From contig JAWKQE010000011.1 in the NCBI GenBank assembly GCA_041390305.1, forward strand, positions 1 through 64,000: a stretch of 64,000 nucleotides of DNA, written 5' to 3'. Under the pieces are notes generated by a model. That model made no database searches, was not told where the DNA came from, and was given only the letters and a program-made list of their open reading frames with translations. Numbering within the stretch: the stretch's first letter is position 1; the number at the start of each line of letters is the position of its first letter. Source of the DNA: JACKCR01 sp041390305. Lineage in GTDB: Bacteria > Eisenbacteria > RBG-16-71-46 > CAIMUX01. Made by a program: the position numbers and the translations under genes. This document shows positions 28,901 to 37,684 of the stretch, piece by piece.

Positions 28901-29749
28901 AGGGTGGGCATGCCCTCCCTCGCGTACCAGCTCGGATTCGACACGTCCCCCGGGGATGCCGTCCAGCCGCTTCCCAGTTCCTCGGGTTCGGCCGCCACGG
29001 ACAACCGCTGGAGCTTCGACACGAACCTGCGCCTACCGTTCGGCGCAACCGTCCGTACCGGCTTCCAGACGAGTCACGGTGAGCAGAGCCGGGATGGAAT
29101 CTCGTCCGAGACCTCGGAGAAGACCTGGCCCGATCTCGACATCGGATGGGGGCAGCTCCACTCTCGGCTCGGGCTCGACAAGCTCCTCCGGCTGAAGTCG
29201 TTCTCGGCGAAGACGTCCTACTCGTTGCGCCGGAGAGAGGTGAGCTCGGGAGGGGTCGACTCGAAGGACGTCACTCTGGACCGGAGCCTGTCACCGCTCC
29301 TGGACGTTCGCGCCACGCTGGACAACGGGATGCAGGCGACCCTCACGAGCTCCTCCGTTCGTTCTCAGCGCGACCGGATCGGTGTGACCGTCACGCAGAA
29401 CATCACGACGACGAACCGGGCCAGCCTCCAGCTCAAGAAGAACTTCAACCTCCGCCGACGCGTCAAGGTGCCCGGCTCTTCGCAGTCCCGGATGGTGACG
29501 ACGCGCATGGACGTTTCCGCCGGCGTCGACTGGTCGCAGTCGAAGCAGGAGAACGTCCAGCCGGGCCAGGCTCCGGAGGTGCAGTCTGATACGGCGCGTT
29601 GGGGCGTGAACACGACGACGAACTACAACTTCACCGACCGGATCTCCGGCTCGGGGAGAGTCGGCTTCGAGCAGACTTCGGACAACAAGAACCGCGCTCG
29701 CAATCAGCGGGCGGTCGAGGTTCAGGTGTCCGCCACCTTCACCTTCTGA
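22948..29749 (+). CDS. sprA: SprA-type giant outer-membrane translocon protein
   Basis: About 2267 aa if one frame change is repaired. TTG 22948 opens a signal sequence (ALAVLALAVFSSSCGRSQ, possible lipobox SSSC) in one frame; the rest from about 23060 is in the next frame, with G8 and G7 tracts at the junction. The body is SprA/SovA-like: QTSFDFAEQRVAFEHLYDSR, MEQKLNLRLTGTIGDKVTVD, YNGYEDEIVQRVELGNTSL, GLFGINALAKLGDVDFNLIL, LYIDDFEGAKDVSNIPL and a strand-rich C-terminal barrel ending VEVQVSATFTF. SprA forms the outer-membrane pore of the type IX secretion system in Bacteroidota; homologues occur in other FCB phyla. No other T9SS gene is in the window. Confidence 0.88.
23055..23070 (+). repeat. 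G8-C-G7 homopolymer tract at the sprA frame junction
   Basis: Eight G (23055-23062), one C, then seven G (23064-23070). Exactly here the signal-peptide frame and the long sprA frame fail to join, by one base. Such tracts are both typical sequencing-error sites and typical slipped-strand phase-variation sites. Confidence 0.85.
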
Positions 29750-29810
29750 TCACGCCGAGAAGCGGCGGTGGGCGGTCGGCTGCCGAGGCAGCGCGGCCGA
29801 AGGAGACCGA

Positions 29811-30791
29811 TTGGACTTTCGCGATGTCGCTGGGTGCCTCCGTCGAGTCGAACGGCTGGCTCGTTCGCCGCTCCGGGCGTGGGGGCAGGTAGTCTTGGGC
29901 GTTGCTGTCTCGCTCGCGGTGATCTCGGTGGCGGGCGTGGCTGTCGCCCGTACGCCATTCGACGGTGAGAAGGCGTTCGCCCGCGTCGAGGCCCAGTGCT
30001 CGTTCGGTCCGCGCGTCCCGGGTACGGACGGCCACGCCAAGTGCCTGGAGTGGATCCTCGCCGAGGTTCGGGGCATGGGGCTCGATCCCGAGCCGCTCGC
30101 GTTCAGGCTTTCGGCGCCGGCCAACGGCGACACCCTCGATCTCACGAACGTGCTCGTACGGATCGCGCCGGAGAAGTCTCCGAGGCTGCTCCTCGGGGCC
30201 CACTGGGACACGAGGGCGTGGTCGGACCAGGAAAGGGATCCGAAGCTGCGCGGGCTGCCCGTACTCGGCGCCAACGATGGGGCCTCCGGGGTCGCCGTGC
30301 TTCTCGGACTAGCCGAACAGTTCGCGGCCACGCCGCCGCCGATCGGGATCGACCTGGTCTTTTTCGACGGCGAGGACCAGGGAAGGGCGGGGCATCCACG
30401 CGAGTACTGTCTCGGGAGTCAGTGGATGGCCCGAAACTATCCCGGAACGCGTCCCGACTTCGTCCTCGTCCTCGATATGGTGGGGAGTCCCGAGACCGAC
30501 CTCGGGAGAGATCTCTACTCGCTCGGGGCGTTTCCGGCCTGGAACCGACTGCTCTTCGACGTCGCCGCGGGCCTCGGATTCACGGAGTTCGACCCGACGA
30601 GAGCGTATGAACTCTTCGACGACCACATCCCGTTCCTCGAGATCGGGATCCCTTCGGCGGTGATCATCGGATTCGATGATCCGACCTGGCACACGCAGCA
30701 GGACGTGCCGGCGAACGTGAGTGGCGACCGGCTCGCCCGCGTCGGCGAGGTCGTTCTCGAAGTGGTGCATGGGGGATACCTCGGCGGATAG
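29811..30791 (+). CDS. M28 metallopeptidase / glutaminyl-peptide cyclotransferase-like
   Basis: 326 aa. A signal/anchor segment (VVLGVAVSLAVISVAGVAVA, about residues 27-46) precedes an M28-type zinc hydrolase domain. Zinc-ligand motifs in order: GAHWDTRAW (His), GANDGASGVAVLL (Asp), FFDGEDQG (Glu), LVLDMVGS (Asp) and DPTWHTQQD (His). The layout with the long insert and the LGSQWMARNY region is closest to secreted bacterial glutaminyl cyclases, which form N-terminal pyroglutamate, common on exported proteins. TTG 29811 is the apparent start. It follows sprA by 61 nt, so an export-related role is plausible. Confidence 0.8.
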   Translation: MDFRDVAGCLRRVERLARSPLRAWGQVVLGVAVSLAVISVAGVAVARTPFDGEKAFARVEAQCSFGPRVPGTDGHAKCLEWILAEVRGMGLDPEPLAFRLSAPANGDTLDLTNVLVRIAPEKSPRLLLGAHWDTRAWSDQERDPKLRGLPVLGANDGASGVAVLLGLAEQFAATPPPIGIDLVFFDGEDQGRAGHPREYCLGSQWMARNYPGTRPDFVLVLDMVGSPETDLGRDLYSLGAFPAWNRLLFDVAAGLGFTEFDPTRAYELFDDHIPFLEIGIPSAVIIGFDDPTWHTQQDVPANVSGDRLARVGEVVLEVVHGGYLGG

Positions 30792-30979
30792 CGAACGATC
30801 GTGTGTCATTTGCGCAATCCGTCGCGCGGTCCATGTCCCGTTCCTGGGGCCTGCCTCCCGATCCCGTTCGGAGGATGGGTCTTGCCCTCGTTTGCGATCT
30901 TGTGTACGGTTCTCCATCGGAGACGTGGGCGTCCGGCTCACGTTTTTCTTTGTCTAGAAGTCCCGCGGAGGTAGGGGAC

Positions 30980-31456
30980 GTGAACGCGGCTGAGCTCGCG
31001 CAATTGGTTGAGCCTGCAGTAGTTGAGGAAGGATTCGAGCTCGTCGACTGCAACGTGTCGAGAACGCCGAAGTCTCAGGTCTTTCGGTTTTACATCGACT
31101 CCGAAGTGGGCGTGTCGATCGACGCCTGTGCGAGAGTGAGTCGGCGAATCTCACAGGAGCTCGACACGAATCCGCTCCTTCAAGGGAACTACTTGATAGA
31201 GGTGTCTTCGCCGGGCATGAATCGGCGGATATGGACGCGTGCGCATTTCGTGCGCTTCCAGAGTGAGAGAGTGAAAGTCGATCTGCTCGACGCGCCGAGC
31301 GAAGCGCGTGTTTGGTTGGGAGAGATCGGCGAAGTCGGGGAGAGTGACTTCGAGCTCCGATTGGAGAACGGAGATACCCGACGGATCCGTTTCGACGAGA
31401 TCGAGGTCGCGAAGTTGAGGCTCGATCCCTGGAAGCGGAAACCGAAGGATCGGTGA
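30980..31456 (+). CDS. rimP: Ribosome maturation factor RimP
   Basis: 158 aa. Needed for 30S subunit maturation. N-terminal domain: ELVDCNVSRTPKSQVFRFYI, RVSRRISQELD; conserved YLIEVSSPGMNRRI at the domain junction; C-terminal SH3-like part. GTG 30980 is chosen over upstream options because GGAGG (30967-30971) lies 8 nt before it and the family starts here. First gene of the rimP-nusA-infB operon; the 188-nt gap upstream has no promoter I can defend. Confidence 0.92.
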   Translation: MNAAELAQLVEPAVVEEGFELVDCNVSRTPKSQVFRFYIDSEVGVSIDACARVSRRISQELDTNPLLQGNYLIEVSSPGMNRRIWTRAHFVRFQSERVKVDLLDAPSEARVWLGEIGEVGESDFELRLENGDTRRIRFDEIEVAKLRLDPWKRKPKDR

Positions 31457-31545
31457 CGCGACGGGACAGACGAAGACGATGCCGGGTGGTGCCGCGAGCG
31501 TAAGGCCCGCCTCGATCTACCGGATCAAGGGAGACGCTAGACGAC

Positions 31546-33054
31546 ATGGCGATGGATGAGATCCTGGAAGCCCTCAAGCACATCGCGCGCGAGAAGAGCG
31601 TGGACCGGCAACTGCTGATCGAAACACTCCAGAGCGGTCTCCTCAGTGCGGCCAAGAAGAAGTACTCGACTGCTGCGGACGTGGAAGTGAAGTTCCAGGA
31701 GTCGACCGGAGAGATCCGCATCCGCGTCCACAAGAAGGTGGTCCAGGTCGCGATCGACCTGGCGGGTGAGATCGACTACGAAGAAGCTCTGCAGATCGAT
31801 CCGATGGCGCGCCTCGGGTCGACCGTGCCTGTCGAAGTCCCTGTCGGAGAGATGGGGCGTGCCGCCATCATGGCCGCGAAGCAGGTTCTGGTGCAGCGCG
31901 TTCGCGAGGCGGAGCGGGAGAACGTCTACGACGAGTACGTGGACCGGGTCGGCCAGGTGGTGTCCGGCACCGTCTCGCAGGTCGACCGCGGCAGCGTCAT
32001 CGTGAAGATCGGACGAACCGAAGCGATCATTCCCCCGCGGGAGGTGATCAACCGGGACCGCTTCAAGATCGGCGACCCCGTTCGGGCACTCCTGCTCGAG
32101 GTGGACAAGAACATGCGGGGGCCGCAGCTCGTGCTCTCGCGGACGCATCCGGAGTTCGTTCGCAGGCTCTTCGAGAACGAGGTGCCCGAGATCTTCGAAC
32201 GCGTGGTCGAGATCCGTGACATCGCGAGGGAGCCCGGTTCCAGGACCAAGATCTCCGTCGTGTCCCACGACGACCGCGTCGATCCGGTCGGCGCGTGCGT
32301 CGGGATGAAGGGCGCGCGGGTCCAGTCGATCGTTCGGGAACTCGGTGGGGAGCGGATCGACATCGTGCCCTGGAGCCCGGACGCCAAGATCTTCGTCAGT
32401 CGTGCCCTGTCTCCCGCCCGTGCCATCGACGTGTACGTGGACGAGGAAGAGAAGCGGGTCACGGTCGTCGTTCCCGACGATCAGCTCAGCCTCGCTATCG
32501 GCACGAGGGGACAGAACGCTCGACTCGCGCACCGGCTGACCGGGTTCGCGATCGATCTCCGTAGCCAGTCGCAGATGCACGCGGCCGAGGGACAGTCGGG
32601 TGGCATGCCCGAACTCGACCTCGACGAGCTCGCCAAGGAGCTCGGCCCTCGTACGGTCGAGCGACTGGTGAAGGCCGGAAAGGAAACCCTCCAGGACGTC
32701 ATGCGTACCTCCGTGGATGAGCTCATGGCCATCCCGGGGATCGGCGAGAAGACCGCGAGCCGCTTGCTCAGCCTCGGTGGACAGATCCTCGAAGAGAGGG
32801 CTGCCGCCGCCCAGGACGGTGCCTCGGAATCCGAGGACGGGGCCGCTGAGGAAGGGGACGACACTCCGCTCTCGACCGGGTCGGCTTCCGCCGACGCGGA
32901 CGATGCCGGATTCGAGGCGAGCGCGGCCCAGGCCGAGACCGCAGTGGCGACGGAGGAGGCGCCTCTAGCGTCCGCCCAGGACGAGGACGGCGCATCGGCC
33001 CCCGAGGACGAGGGGGGCGACGACGATGAGGACCAACGGGAGGCAGGCGCTTGA
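31546..33054 (+). CDS. nusA: Transcription termination/antitermination factor NusA
   Basis: 502 aa. N-terminal RNA-polymerase-binding domain, S1 domain (VVSGTVSQVDRGSVIVKIG, about residues 137-155), KH1 and KH2 (DPVGACVGMKGARVQSIVRE; LSLAIGTRGQNARLAHRLTG), then a helix-hairpin-helix domain (VDELMAIPGIGEKTASRLLS). The final 80 residues are a Glu/Asp/Ala-rich tail (EDEGGDDDEDQREAGA end). Overlaps infB by 4 nt (TTGA). Standard nusA-infB neighbourhood. Confidence 0.96.
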   Translation: MAMDEILEALKHIAREKSVDRQLLIETLQSGLLSAAKKKYSTAADVEVKFQESTGEIRIRVHKKVVQVAIDLAGEIDYEEALQIDPMARLGSTVPVEVPVGEMGRAAIMAAKQVLVQRVREAERENVYDEYVDRVGQVVSGTVSQVDRGSVIVKIGRTEAIIPPREVINRDRFKIGDPVRALLLEVDKNMRGPQLVLSRTHPEFVRRLFENEVPEIFERVVEIRDIAREPGSRTKISVVSHDDRVDPVGACVGMKGARVQSIVRELGGERIDIVPWSPDAKIFVSRALSPARAIDVYVDEEEKRVTVVVPDDQLSLAIGTRGQNARLAHRLTGFAIDLRSQSQMHAAEGQSGGMPELDLDELAKELGPRTVERLVKAGKETLQDVMRTSVDELMAIPGIGEKTASRLLSLGGQILEERAAAAQDGASESEDGAAEEGDDTPLSTGSASADADDAGFEASAAQAETAVATEEAPLASAQDEDGASAPEDEGGDDDEDQREAGA

Positions 33055-35732
33055 AGATTAGGGTCTATCAGCTGGCGCGCGATCTGAAGCTCTCGCCGCA
33101 GGAGCTCATGGACATGGTCCAGGGGTTCGGCGTCGAAGTGAAGAACCACATGGCCAACCTCGACGACGACGTCGTCGAGCGGGTGAAGGACCGCATCGCG
33201 GAGATGAAGGGATCCCGCGGGGGCGCGGCCCGTCCCGCAGCTGCGCGCTCTGCGGCCTCGGCGACGCCTACGGCGACGCGGACGAGCCCGCCTGTGCAGT
33301 CGTCGACGACTACGGCACCTCCGCCCGCGCCGGCTCCGGTCGTGGAACCGCCCGCGGAGAAGGTACAGACGCCATCGGTCGAGACGCCGGCAACACCGCC
33401 TCCGGCCCAGCCGCCGAAGCCCGCACCGGCCGCGCCCGCCGCAACTACGTCGGCGCCTCCGCGCAAGCCTCCGGTCGAGCGAAGGGACGCTCCGCGACCG
33501 AGCGAGCCTCGGAGGCCTTCGGCTCCGACGTCTGCCCGCCCCGAGCGGCCGTCGTCGGGTCGGGACGGCGGATTCGCGCGGCCTGCCCGCGAGAATCGCG
33601 ATGGAAGGGGCGGTGGACCTGCCGGCCGCGGTGGCGGCGAGCGTCGCCCACCCCAGCAGCAGTCGGGGGGCGGAGCGCCGCCCGCTGGTGGTCGTCCGGC
33701 GCCGAGCCTTGCGCCTCAGGACACCGGTGAGACGCCACTCGGTCCGTCGCGCGTGCCGCACATCGGCTCCTCGAATCCGAGCCGCGTTTCGCTGCCGGCG
33801 ATGAGGCCGAACCTCTCGAAGAGCGAGAAGAGGAAGCGGAAGAAGAAGCGTGGGATGTCCACCGAGGAGATCCGCGCCAACGTCAAGCGGACGATGTCCA
33901 GCCTCGACAGCGGTCGGGGGCGGAAGCGTCGGCGTCGTGGCGGCGGCATGGAGCAGGTGGAGGAGGCTCAGGGTCCGGTTTCGATCCACGAGTACGCGAC
34001 CGTGGCCGAACTCGCTTCCGTCGTCAACGTGAAGCCGGCCGAAGTGATCAGCGCGTGTCTCAGTCTCGGGATCATCGCGAACATCAACCGCCAGCTCGAG
34101 AAGGAAGAGATCGAACTGATCCTCGCCGAGTTCGGGCACGAGGCCGAGTTCGTCGCCGAGTACGGCGTCGAGCGGATCCTCGAGGAAGAGGTCGCGACCG
34201 AGGAAGACTTCGATCTCGAGCCGCGGGCGCCGATCGTCACCGTGATGGGGCACGTCGACCACGGAAAGACCACGCTCCTCGACCACATTCGGAAGAGCCG
34301 GGTGACCGAGAGCGAGTCCGGAGGGATCACCCAGCACATCGGTGCGTATCGGGTGGAGACCGCGAAGGGAACGATCGCGTTCCTCGACACGCCGGGTCAC
34401 GAGGCGTTCACGGCGATGCGTGCTCGTGGAGCACGGATCACGGACCTCGTCATCCTCGTGGTCGCGGCCAACGACTCGGTCCGTCCGCAGACGATCGAAG
34501 CGATCAACCACGCGAAGGCGGCCGAAGTGCCTCTCGTGATCGCAATCAACAAGATCGACGTCAACGGAGCCAATCCGGACAACATCCGGAAGGGGCTGGC
34601 CGACGCAGGTGTGCTCGTCGAGTCCTGGGGCGGCAAGGTCGTCGACGTGGAGATCTCCGCGAAGCAGGGGATCAACATGGACAAGCTCCTCGAGCTCGTC
34701 GCGCTCGAAGCCGAGCTTCTGGAACTCAAGGCCGCGCCCGACCGTACGGCTCGGGGCACGGTCGTCGAGTCCCGCCGCGATCCCGGCAAGGGTATTGTGG
34801 CGACGGTCCTCGTTCAGGACGGAACCCTGTCCGTCGGTGACGCATTCGTGTGCGGAGCCGAGTTCGGTCGGGTGCGTGCGATGAACGACGAGCACGGCCG
34901 GCGGGTCAAGGAAGCCGGCCCGTCGACACCTGTCGAGGTGCTCGGCTGGGACGGCGTTCCCATGGCCGGCGACACGTTCGTCGTCATGAAGAACGAAGCG
35001 AAGGCGAAGGAGATCGCATCGCACCGTGCGCAGATCGCGCGGACGCACCAGCACCGCCTGTCGGGGCAGCGGACGTCGCTCTACTCGGTACACGAGCGGA
35101 TCCGCGCTGGCGAACTCCAGGAACTCAACATCATCCTCAAGGCCGACGTGGGTGGATCCGTCGAGGTTCTCCGCGACACGCTGGAAGCGCTCACGAACGA
35201 CGAGGTCAAGGTCCGGGTCATCCACATGGGCGTCGGTCTCATCAGCGAGGCGGACGTCAACCTGGCCATGGCGTCCGGAGCGATCATCATCGGCTTCCAC
35301 ACCCGGACCGATCCGCGCGCGCATCAGCTCGCGCTGAGCGAGGACGTGGACATCCGCCTCTACCAGGTCATCTACGACGTCGAGAAGGAAGTGAAGGCGG
35401 CCATGAGCGGCCTCCTCGCTCCGGAGGATGTCGAGAAGCCTACCGGGTCCGCGGAGGTCCGCCAGGTCTTCAGGATCTCGCGGGTGGGCACGATCGCTGG
35501 TTGCATGATCCTCTCCGGGACCATCCACCGAAACGACAAGGCGCGCGTCTATCGTGGGACCGAGGTCGTCTTCACGGGTGGGCTCGGCTCGCTCAAGCGT
35601 CACAAGGACGACGTGAAGGAAGTGGCGAGCGGTTTCGAGTGCGGAATCGGTCTCGACGGCTTCGACGACCTGATCGAAGGAGACGTCATCGAGGCCTTCA
35701 CCATCGAGCAGGTTGCGCGCACGATCACCTGA
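33051..35732 (+). CDS. infB: Translation initiation factor IF-2
   Basis: 893 aa. IF-2_N domain (VYQLARDLKLSPQELMDMVQ), a long Pro/Ala/Arg/Gly-rich linker (about residues 60-280), second N-domain (TVAELASVVNVKPAEVISAC), then the GTPase: G1 GHVDHGKT, G2 GGITQHIGAY, G3 DTPGHEAF, G4 NKID; domains II-IV follow (ARVYRGTEVVFTGGLGSLKR near the end). Delivers initiator tRNA to the 30S subunit. TTG start overlaps the nusA stop; its stop overlaps the ylxP ATG by one base. Confidence 0.97.
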   Translation: MKIRVYQLARDLKLSPQELMDMVQGFGVEVKNHMANLDDDVVERVKDRIAEMKGSRGGAARPAAARSAASATPTATRTSPPVQSSTTTAPPPAPAPVVEPPAEKVQTPSVETPATPPPAQPPKPAPAAPAATTSAPPRKPPVERRDAPRPSEPRRPSAPTSARPERPSSGRDGGFARPARENRDGRGGGPAGRGGGERRPPQQQSGGGAPPAGGRPAPSLAPQDTGETPLGPSRVPHIGSSNPSRVSLPAMRPNLSKSEKRKRKKKRGMSTEEIRANVKRTMSSLDSGRGRKRRRRGGGMEQVEEAQGPVSIHEYATVAELASVVNVKPAEVISACLSLGIIANINRQLEKEEIELILAEFGHEAEFVAEYGVERILEEEVATEEDFDLEPRAPIVTVMGHVDHGKTTLLDHIRKSRVTESESGGITQHIGAYRVETAKGTIAFLDTPGHEAFTAMRARGARITDLVILVVAANDSVRPQTIEAINHAKAAEVPLVIAINKIDVNGANPDNIRKGLADAGVLVESWGGKVVDVEISAKQGINMDKLLELVALEAELLELKAAPDRTARGTVVESRRDPGKGIVATVLVQDGTLSVGDAFVCGAEFGRVRAMNDEHGRRVKEAGPSTPVEVLGWDGVPMAGDTFVVMKNEAKAKEIASHRAQIARTHQHRLSGQRTSLYSVHERIRAGELQELNIILKADVGGSVEVLRDTLEALTNDEVKVRVIHMGVGLISEADVNLAMASGAIIIGFHTRTDPRAHQLALSEDVDIRLYQVIYDVEKEVKAAMSGLLAPEDVEKPTGSAEVRQVFRISRVGTIAGCMILSGTIHRNDKARVYRGTEVVFTGGLGSLKRHKDDVKEVASGFECGIGLDGFDDLIEGDVIEAFTIEQVARTIT

Positions 35733-36085
35733 TGTTCTATGCAGTCGGGCGACTGGATCTCCAGATTCCGGGGAGCCAGTCGCTCAAGGAGAAGCGCTCC
35801 GTCATCGGGGCTCTCAAGGCGCGACTTGCGCAGAGGCTGCACTGCGCCGTGGCTGAAGTGGACCATCAGGATCTCCTCCAGCGCGCGGCCATCGGCTGCG
35901 CCTTCGTCGTCTCCGGCCCCACTGCCGGGACCAATGCCCTCGAAGCTGCACGACGCGAAGTGGAACAGGACCCGCGGGTGTGGGTCATCGACTTCGCTAC
36001 CCACGTGGCAGCGCTCGGTGATGAGTCGTCCCAGTGGCACTGGGACGAGGACGAGAACGAAGATGACGACGACGGCGGCGAGTAG
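35732..36085 (+). CDS. ylxP: DUF503 (YlxP-like) protein with acidic tail
   Basis: 117 aa. LDLQIPGSQSLKEKRSVIGAL is the DUF503 signature. Family members sit between infB and rbfA as here and are thought to act in ribosome biogenesis, but function is not established. The last 15 residues are almost all Asp/Glu (DEDENEDDDDGGE). ATG 35732 shares a base with the infB stop. Confidence 0.88.
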   Translation: MFYAVGRLDLQIPGSQSLKEKRSVIGALKARLAQRLHCAVAEVDHQDLLQRAAIGCAFVVSGPTAGTNALEAARREVEQDPRVWVIDFATHVAALGDESSQWHWDEDENEDDDDGGE

Positions 36086-36136
36086 GCGCGTGGGGGGCCC
36101 GGCGGCCCGCTGGGTGCTCGGATCCGAGGAGGTGAG

Positions 36137-36709
36137 GTGAGGGGAAACCGGATGGGGCGCGTCGACGAGGAGGTGCGCCGCGAGATCGGTGCCATCCTCC
36201 AGCAGAAGGCGCGGGATCCGCGGCTCGCCTGGGTGTCCGTCACGCGTGCGGAAGTCTCCCGTGATCTCTCGGTCGCCCAGGTGTTCGTATCGACGCTCGG
36301 TGACGAGGACGCGAAGAAGGGAGTGCTCGAGGCGCTGGTCAAGGCCGGACCCTTCGTCCGCGCCGAACTCGGTCGGCGTCTGCGGCTGCGCAGAACGCCT
36401 GAACTCCGCTTCCAGTACGACCCAGGAATCGAGCACAGCCTCAAGGTCAATCGCATGCTGGAAGAGCTCGGCGTCGCCGGCGCGGACGTGGGTGCGGCCG
36501 GCATCGACATCGGGAACCAGCCGAGCGATCCAGAAGACGAGTTCGACGAAGAGGAACTCGAGGACGCCGACGACGACTTCGACGAGGACGACGAGGACGA
36601 CTCCGACGAGGACGACTTCGACGAGGACGACGACGACGACTCCGACGACGACTCCGACGATGATCTCGGCGACGAGGACGACTCCGGCGACGAGGACGAA
36701 CGCGCGTGA
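36137..36709 (+). CDS. rbfA: 30S ribosome-binding factor A with poly-acidic tail
   Basis: 190 aa against about 110-130 for the family. The KH-like core covers about residues 1-115 (RMGRVDEEVRREIGAILQQK, DPRLAWVSVTRAEVSRDLS, LRRTPELRFQYDPGIEHSL). Then a roughly 64-residue tail composed nearly only of Asp, Glu and Ser. GTG 36137 follows AGGAGG by 4 nt; an internal ATG 36152 is an alternative. It overlaps truB by 4 nt. Confidence 0.93.
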   Translation: MRGNRMGRVDEEVRREIGAILQQKARDPRLAWVSVTRAEVSRDLSVAQVFVSTLGDEDAKKGVLEALVKAGPFVRAELGRRLRLRRTPELRFQYDPGIEHSLKVNRMLEELGVAGADVGAAGIDIGNQPSDPEDEFDEEELEDADDDFDEDDEDDSDEDDFDEDDDDDSDDDSDDDLGDEDDSGDEDERA

Positions 36710-37683
36710 GGGATCGGGGAAGCGGACGTCAGGGTAAGCCCAAGGTGGGGGAGAGCGGCGCAGGTACCGGGTTCGTTCTCAACATCTACAAAGAGATCTC
36801 CTGGAGCAGCCACCACGCGGTCGATAGAGTCCGCCGGATCCTCGGCCTCCGCAAGGTCGGGCACGCGGGGACGCTGGACCCTCTCGCGTCGGGAGTGCTC
36901 CTGATCGGAGTCGGACGGGCGACGAAACTCCTCTCCTATCTCACCGACCTCCCCAAGGTCTATCGCGGCACCCTTCGATTCGGAATGCGTACGGCTTCGG
37001 CGGACTTGGGGGGAGCGATTCTCGAGGAAGTCGCGCCGCCTGTCTTCGAGCAAGACGCGATCGAGTCTGCGGCCCGGGCCTTCGTAGGCGGGTACGATCA
37101 GCTTCCACCGATGGTCTCGGCGGTGAAGCACGAAGGAAAGCGTCTCTACCACCTCGCCCGGAAGGGCGTGGAGATCGAACGGAAGCCGCGTCGGGTCGAG
37201 ATCCACCGGTTCGACGTTCTCGACTACTCACACCCACGCGTCGACTTCGAGGTCGAGTGCAGCAAGGGGACCTACGTGAGGGCACTGGCCGAGGATCTCG
37301 CCGCGAGCCTCGGGACGATCGCGACGATCGAGTGTCTCACCCGCACCGCGGTTGGAACGCATTCGATCGACGACTCGCAGAGGCTCATCTCACGGCCCGG
37401 ATCGACGCGAGACGGACTCCGTGCGGGTGCGGTCGCCATGGCGGATGCGGTCGGGCATCTGCCGGCCGTGGGATTGTCCGCGGCGCAGGCCGATGGGGTG
37501 CGGCGGGGGCTGCTGCCGGCGCGAAGCGACATTCACGGATTCTTCGAGTCCACGGTGGGCACCGGTTCGGTGAGGCTCCTCGGGCCGGACGGACACCTCC
37601 TCGCCATGGCCAAACTCGGCGAACTCCCGGGGCCGGCGGACAGTCCCGTCGACGGACTCCTGAGCCTGGATCGAGTGTTCTGA
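36706..37683 (+). CDS. truB: tRNA pseudouridine-55 synthase
   Basis: 325 aa. Makes pseudouridine 55 in the T loop of tRNA. Catalytic Asp in VGHAGTLDPLASGVLLIGVG; LPPMVSAVKHEGKRLYHLAR and CSKGTYVRALAEDLA are conserved. The PUA-like C-terminal region is present. GTG 36706 overlaps rbfA by 4 nt; ribF starts 2 nt after its stop. Confidence 0.95.
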   Translation: MRDRGSGRQGKPKVGESGAGTGFVLNIYKEISWSSHHAVDRVRRILGLRKVGHAGTLDPLASGVLLIGVGRATKLLSYLTDLPKVYRGTLRFGMRTASADLGGAILEEVAPPVFEQDAIESAARAFVGGYDQLPPMVSAVKHEGKRLYHLARKGVEIERKPRRVEIHRFDVLDYSHPRVDFEVECSKGTYVRALAEDLAASLGTIATIECLTRTAVGTHSIDDSQRLISRPGSTRDGLRAGAVAMADAVGHLPAVGLSAAQADGVRRGLLPARSDIHGFFESTVGTGSVRLLGPDGHLLAMAKLGELPGPADSPVDGLLSLDRVF

Positions 37684-37684
37684 C

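Noticed and set aside
30792..30979. Sigma-70 promoter before rimP
   Set aside because: Several TTG-containing hexamers exist but none has an acceptable -10 at 16-18 nt.
32481..35603. A 1040-aa open frame on the minus strand
   Set aside because: It is the antisense shadow of nusA and infB, both of which have complete domain structures; the minus product is Arg/Asp/His-rich without any domain.
36540..36700. Direct-repeat array in rbfA considered as a satellite or CRISPR-like element
   Set aside because: It is in-frame GAC/GAG-rich coding sequence of the acidic RbfA tail, without regular repeat-spacer structure.
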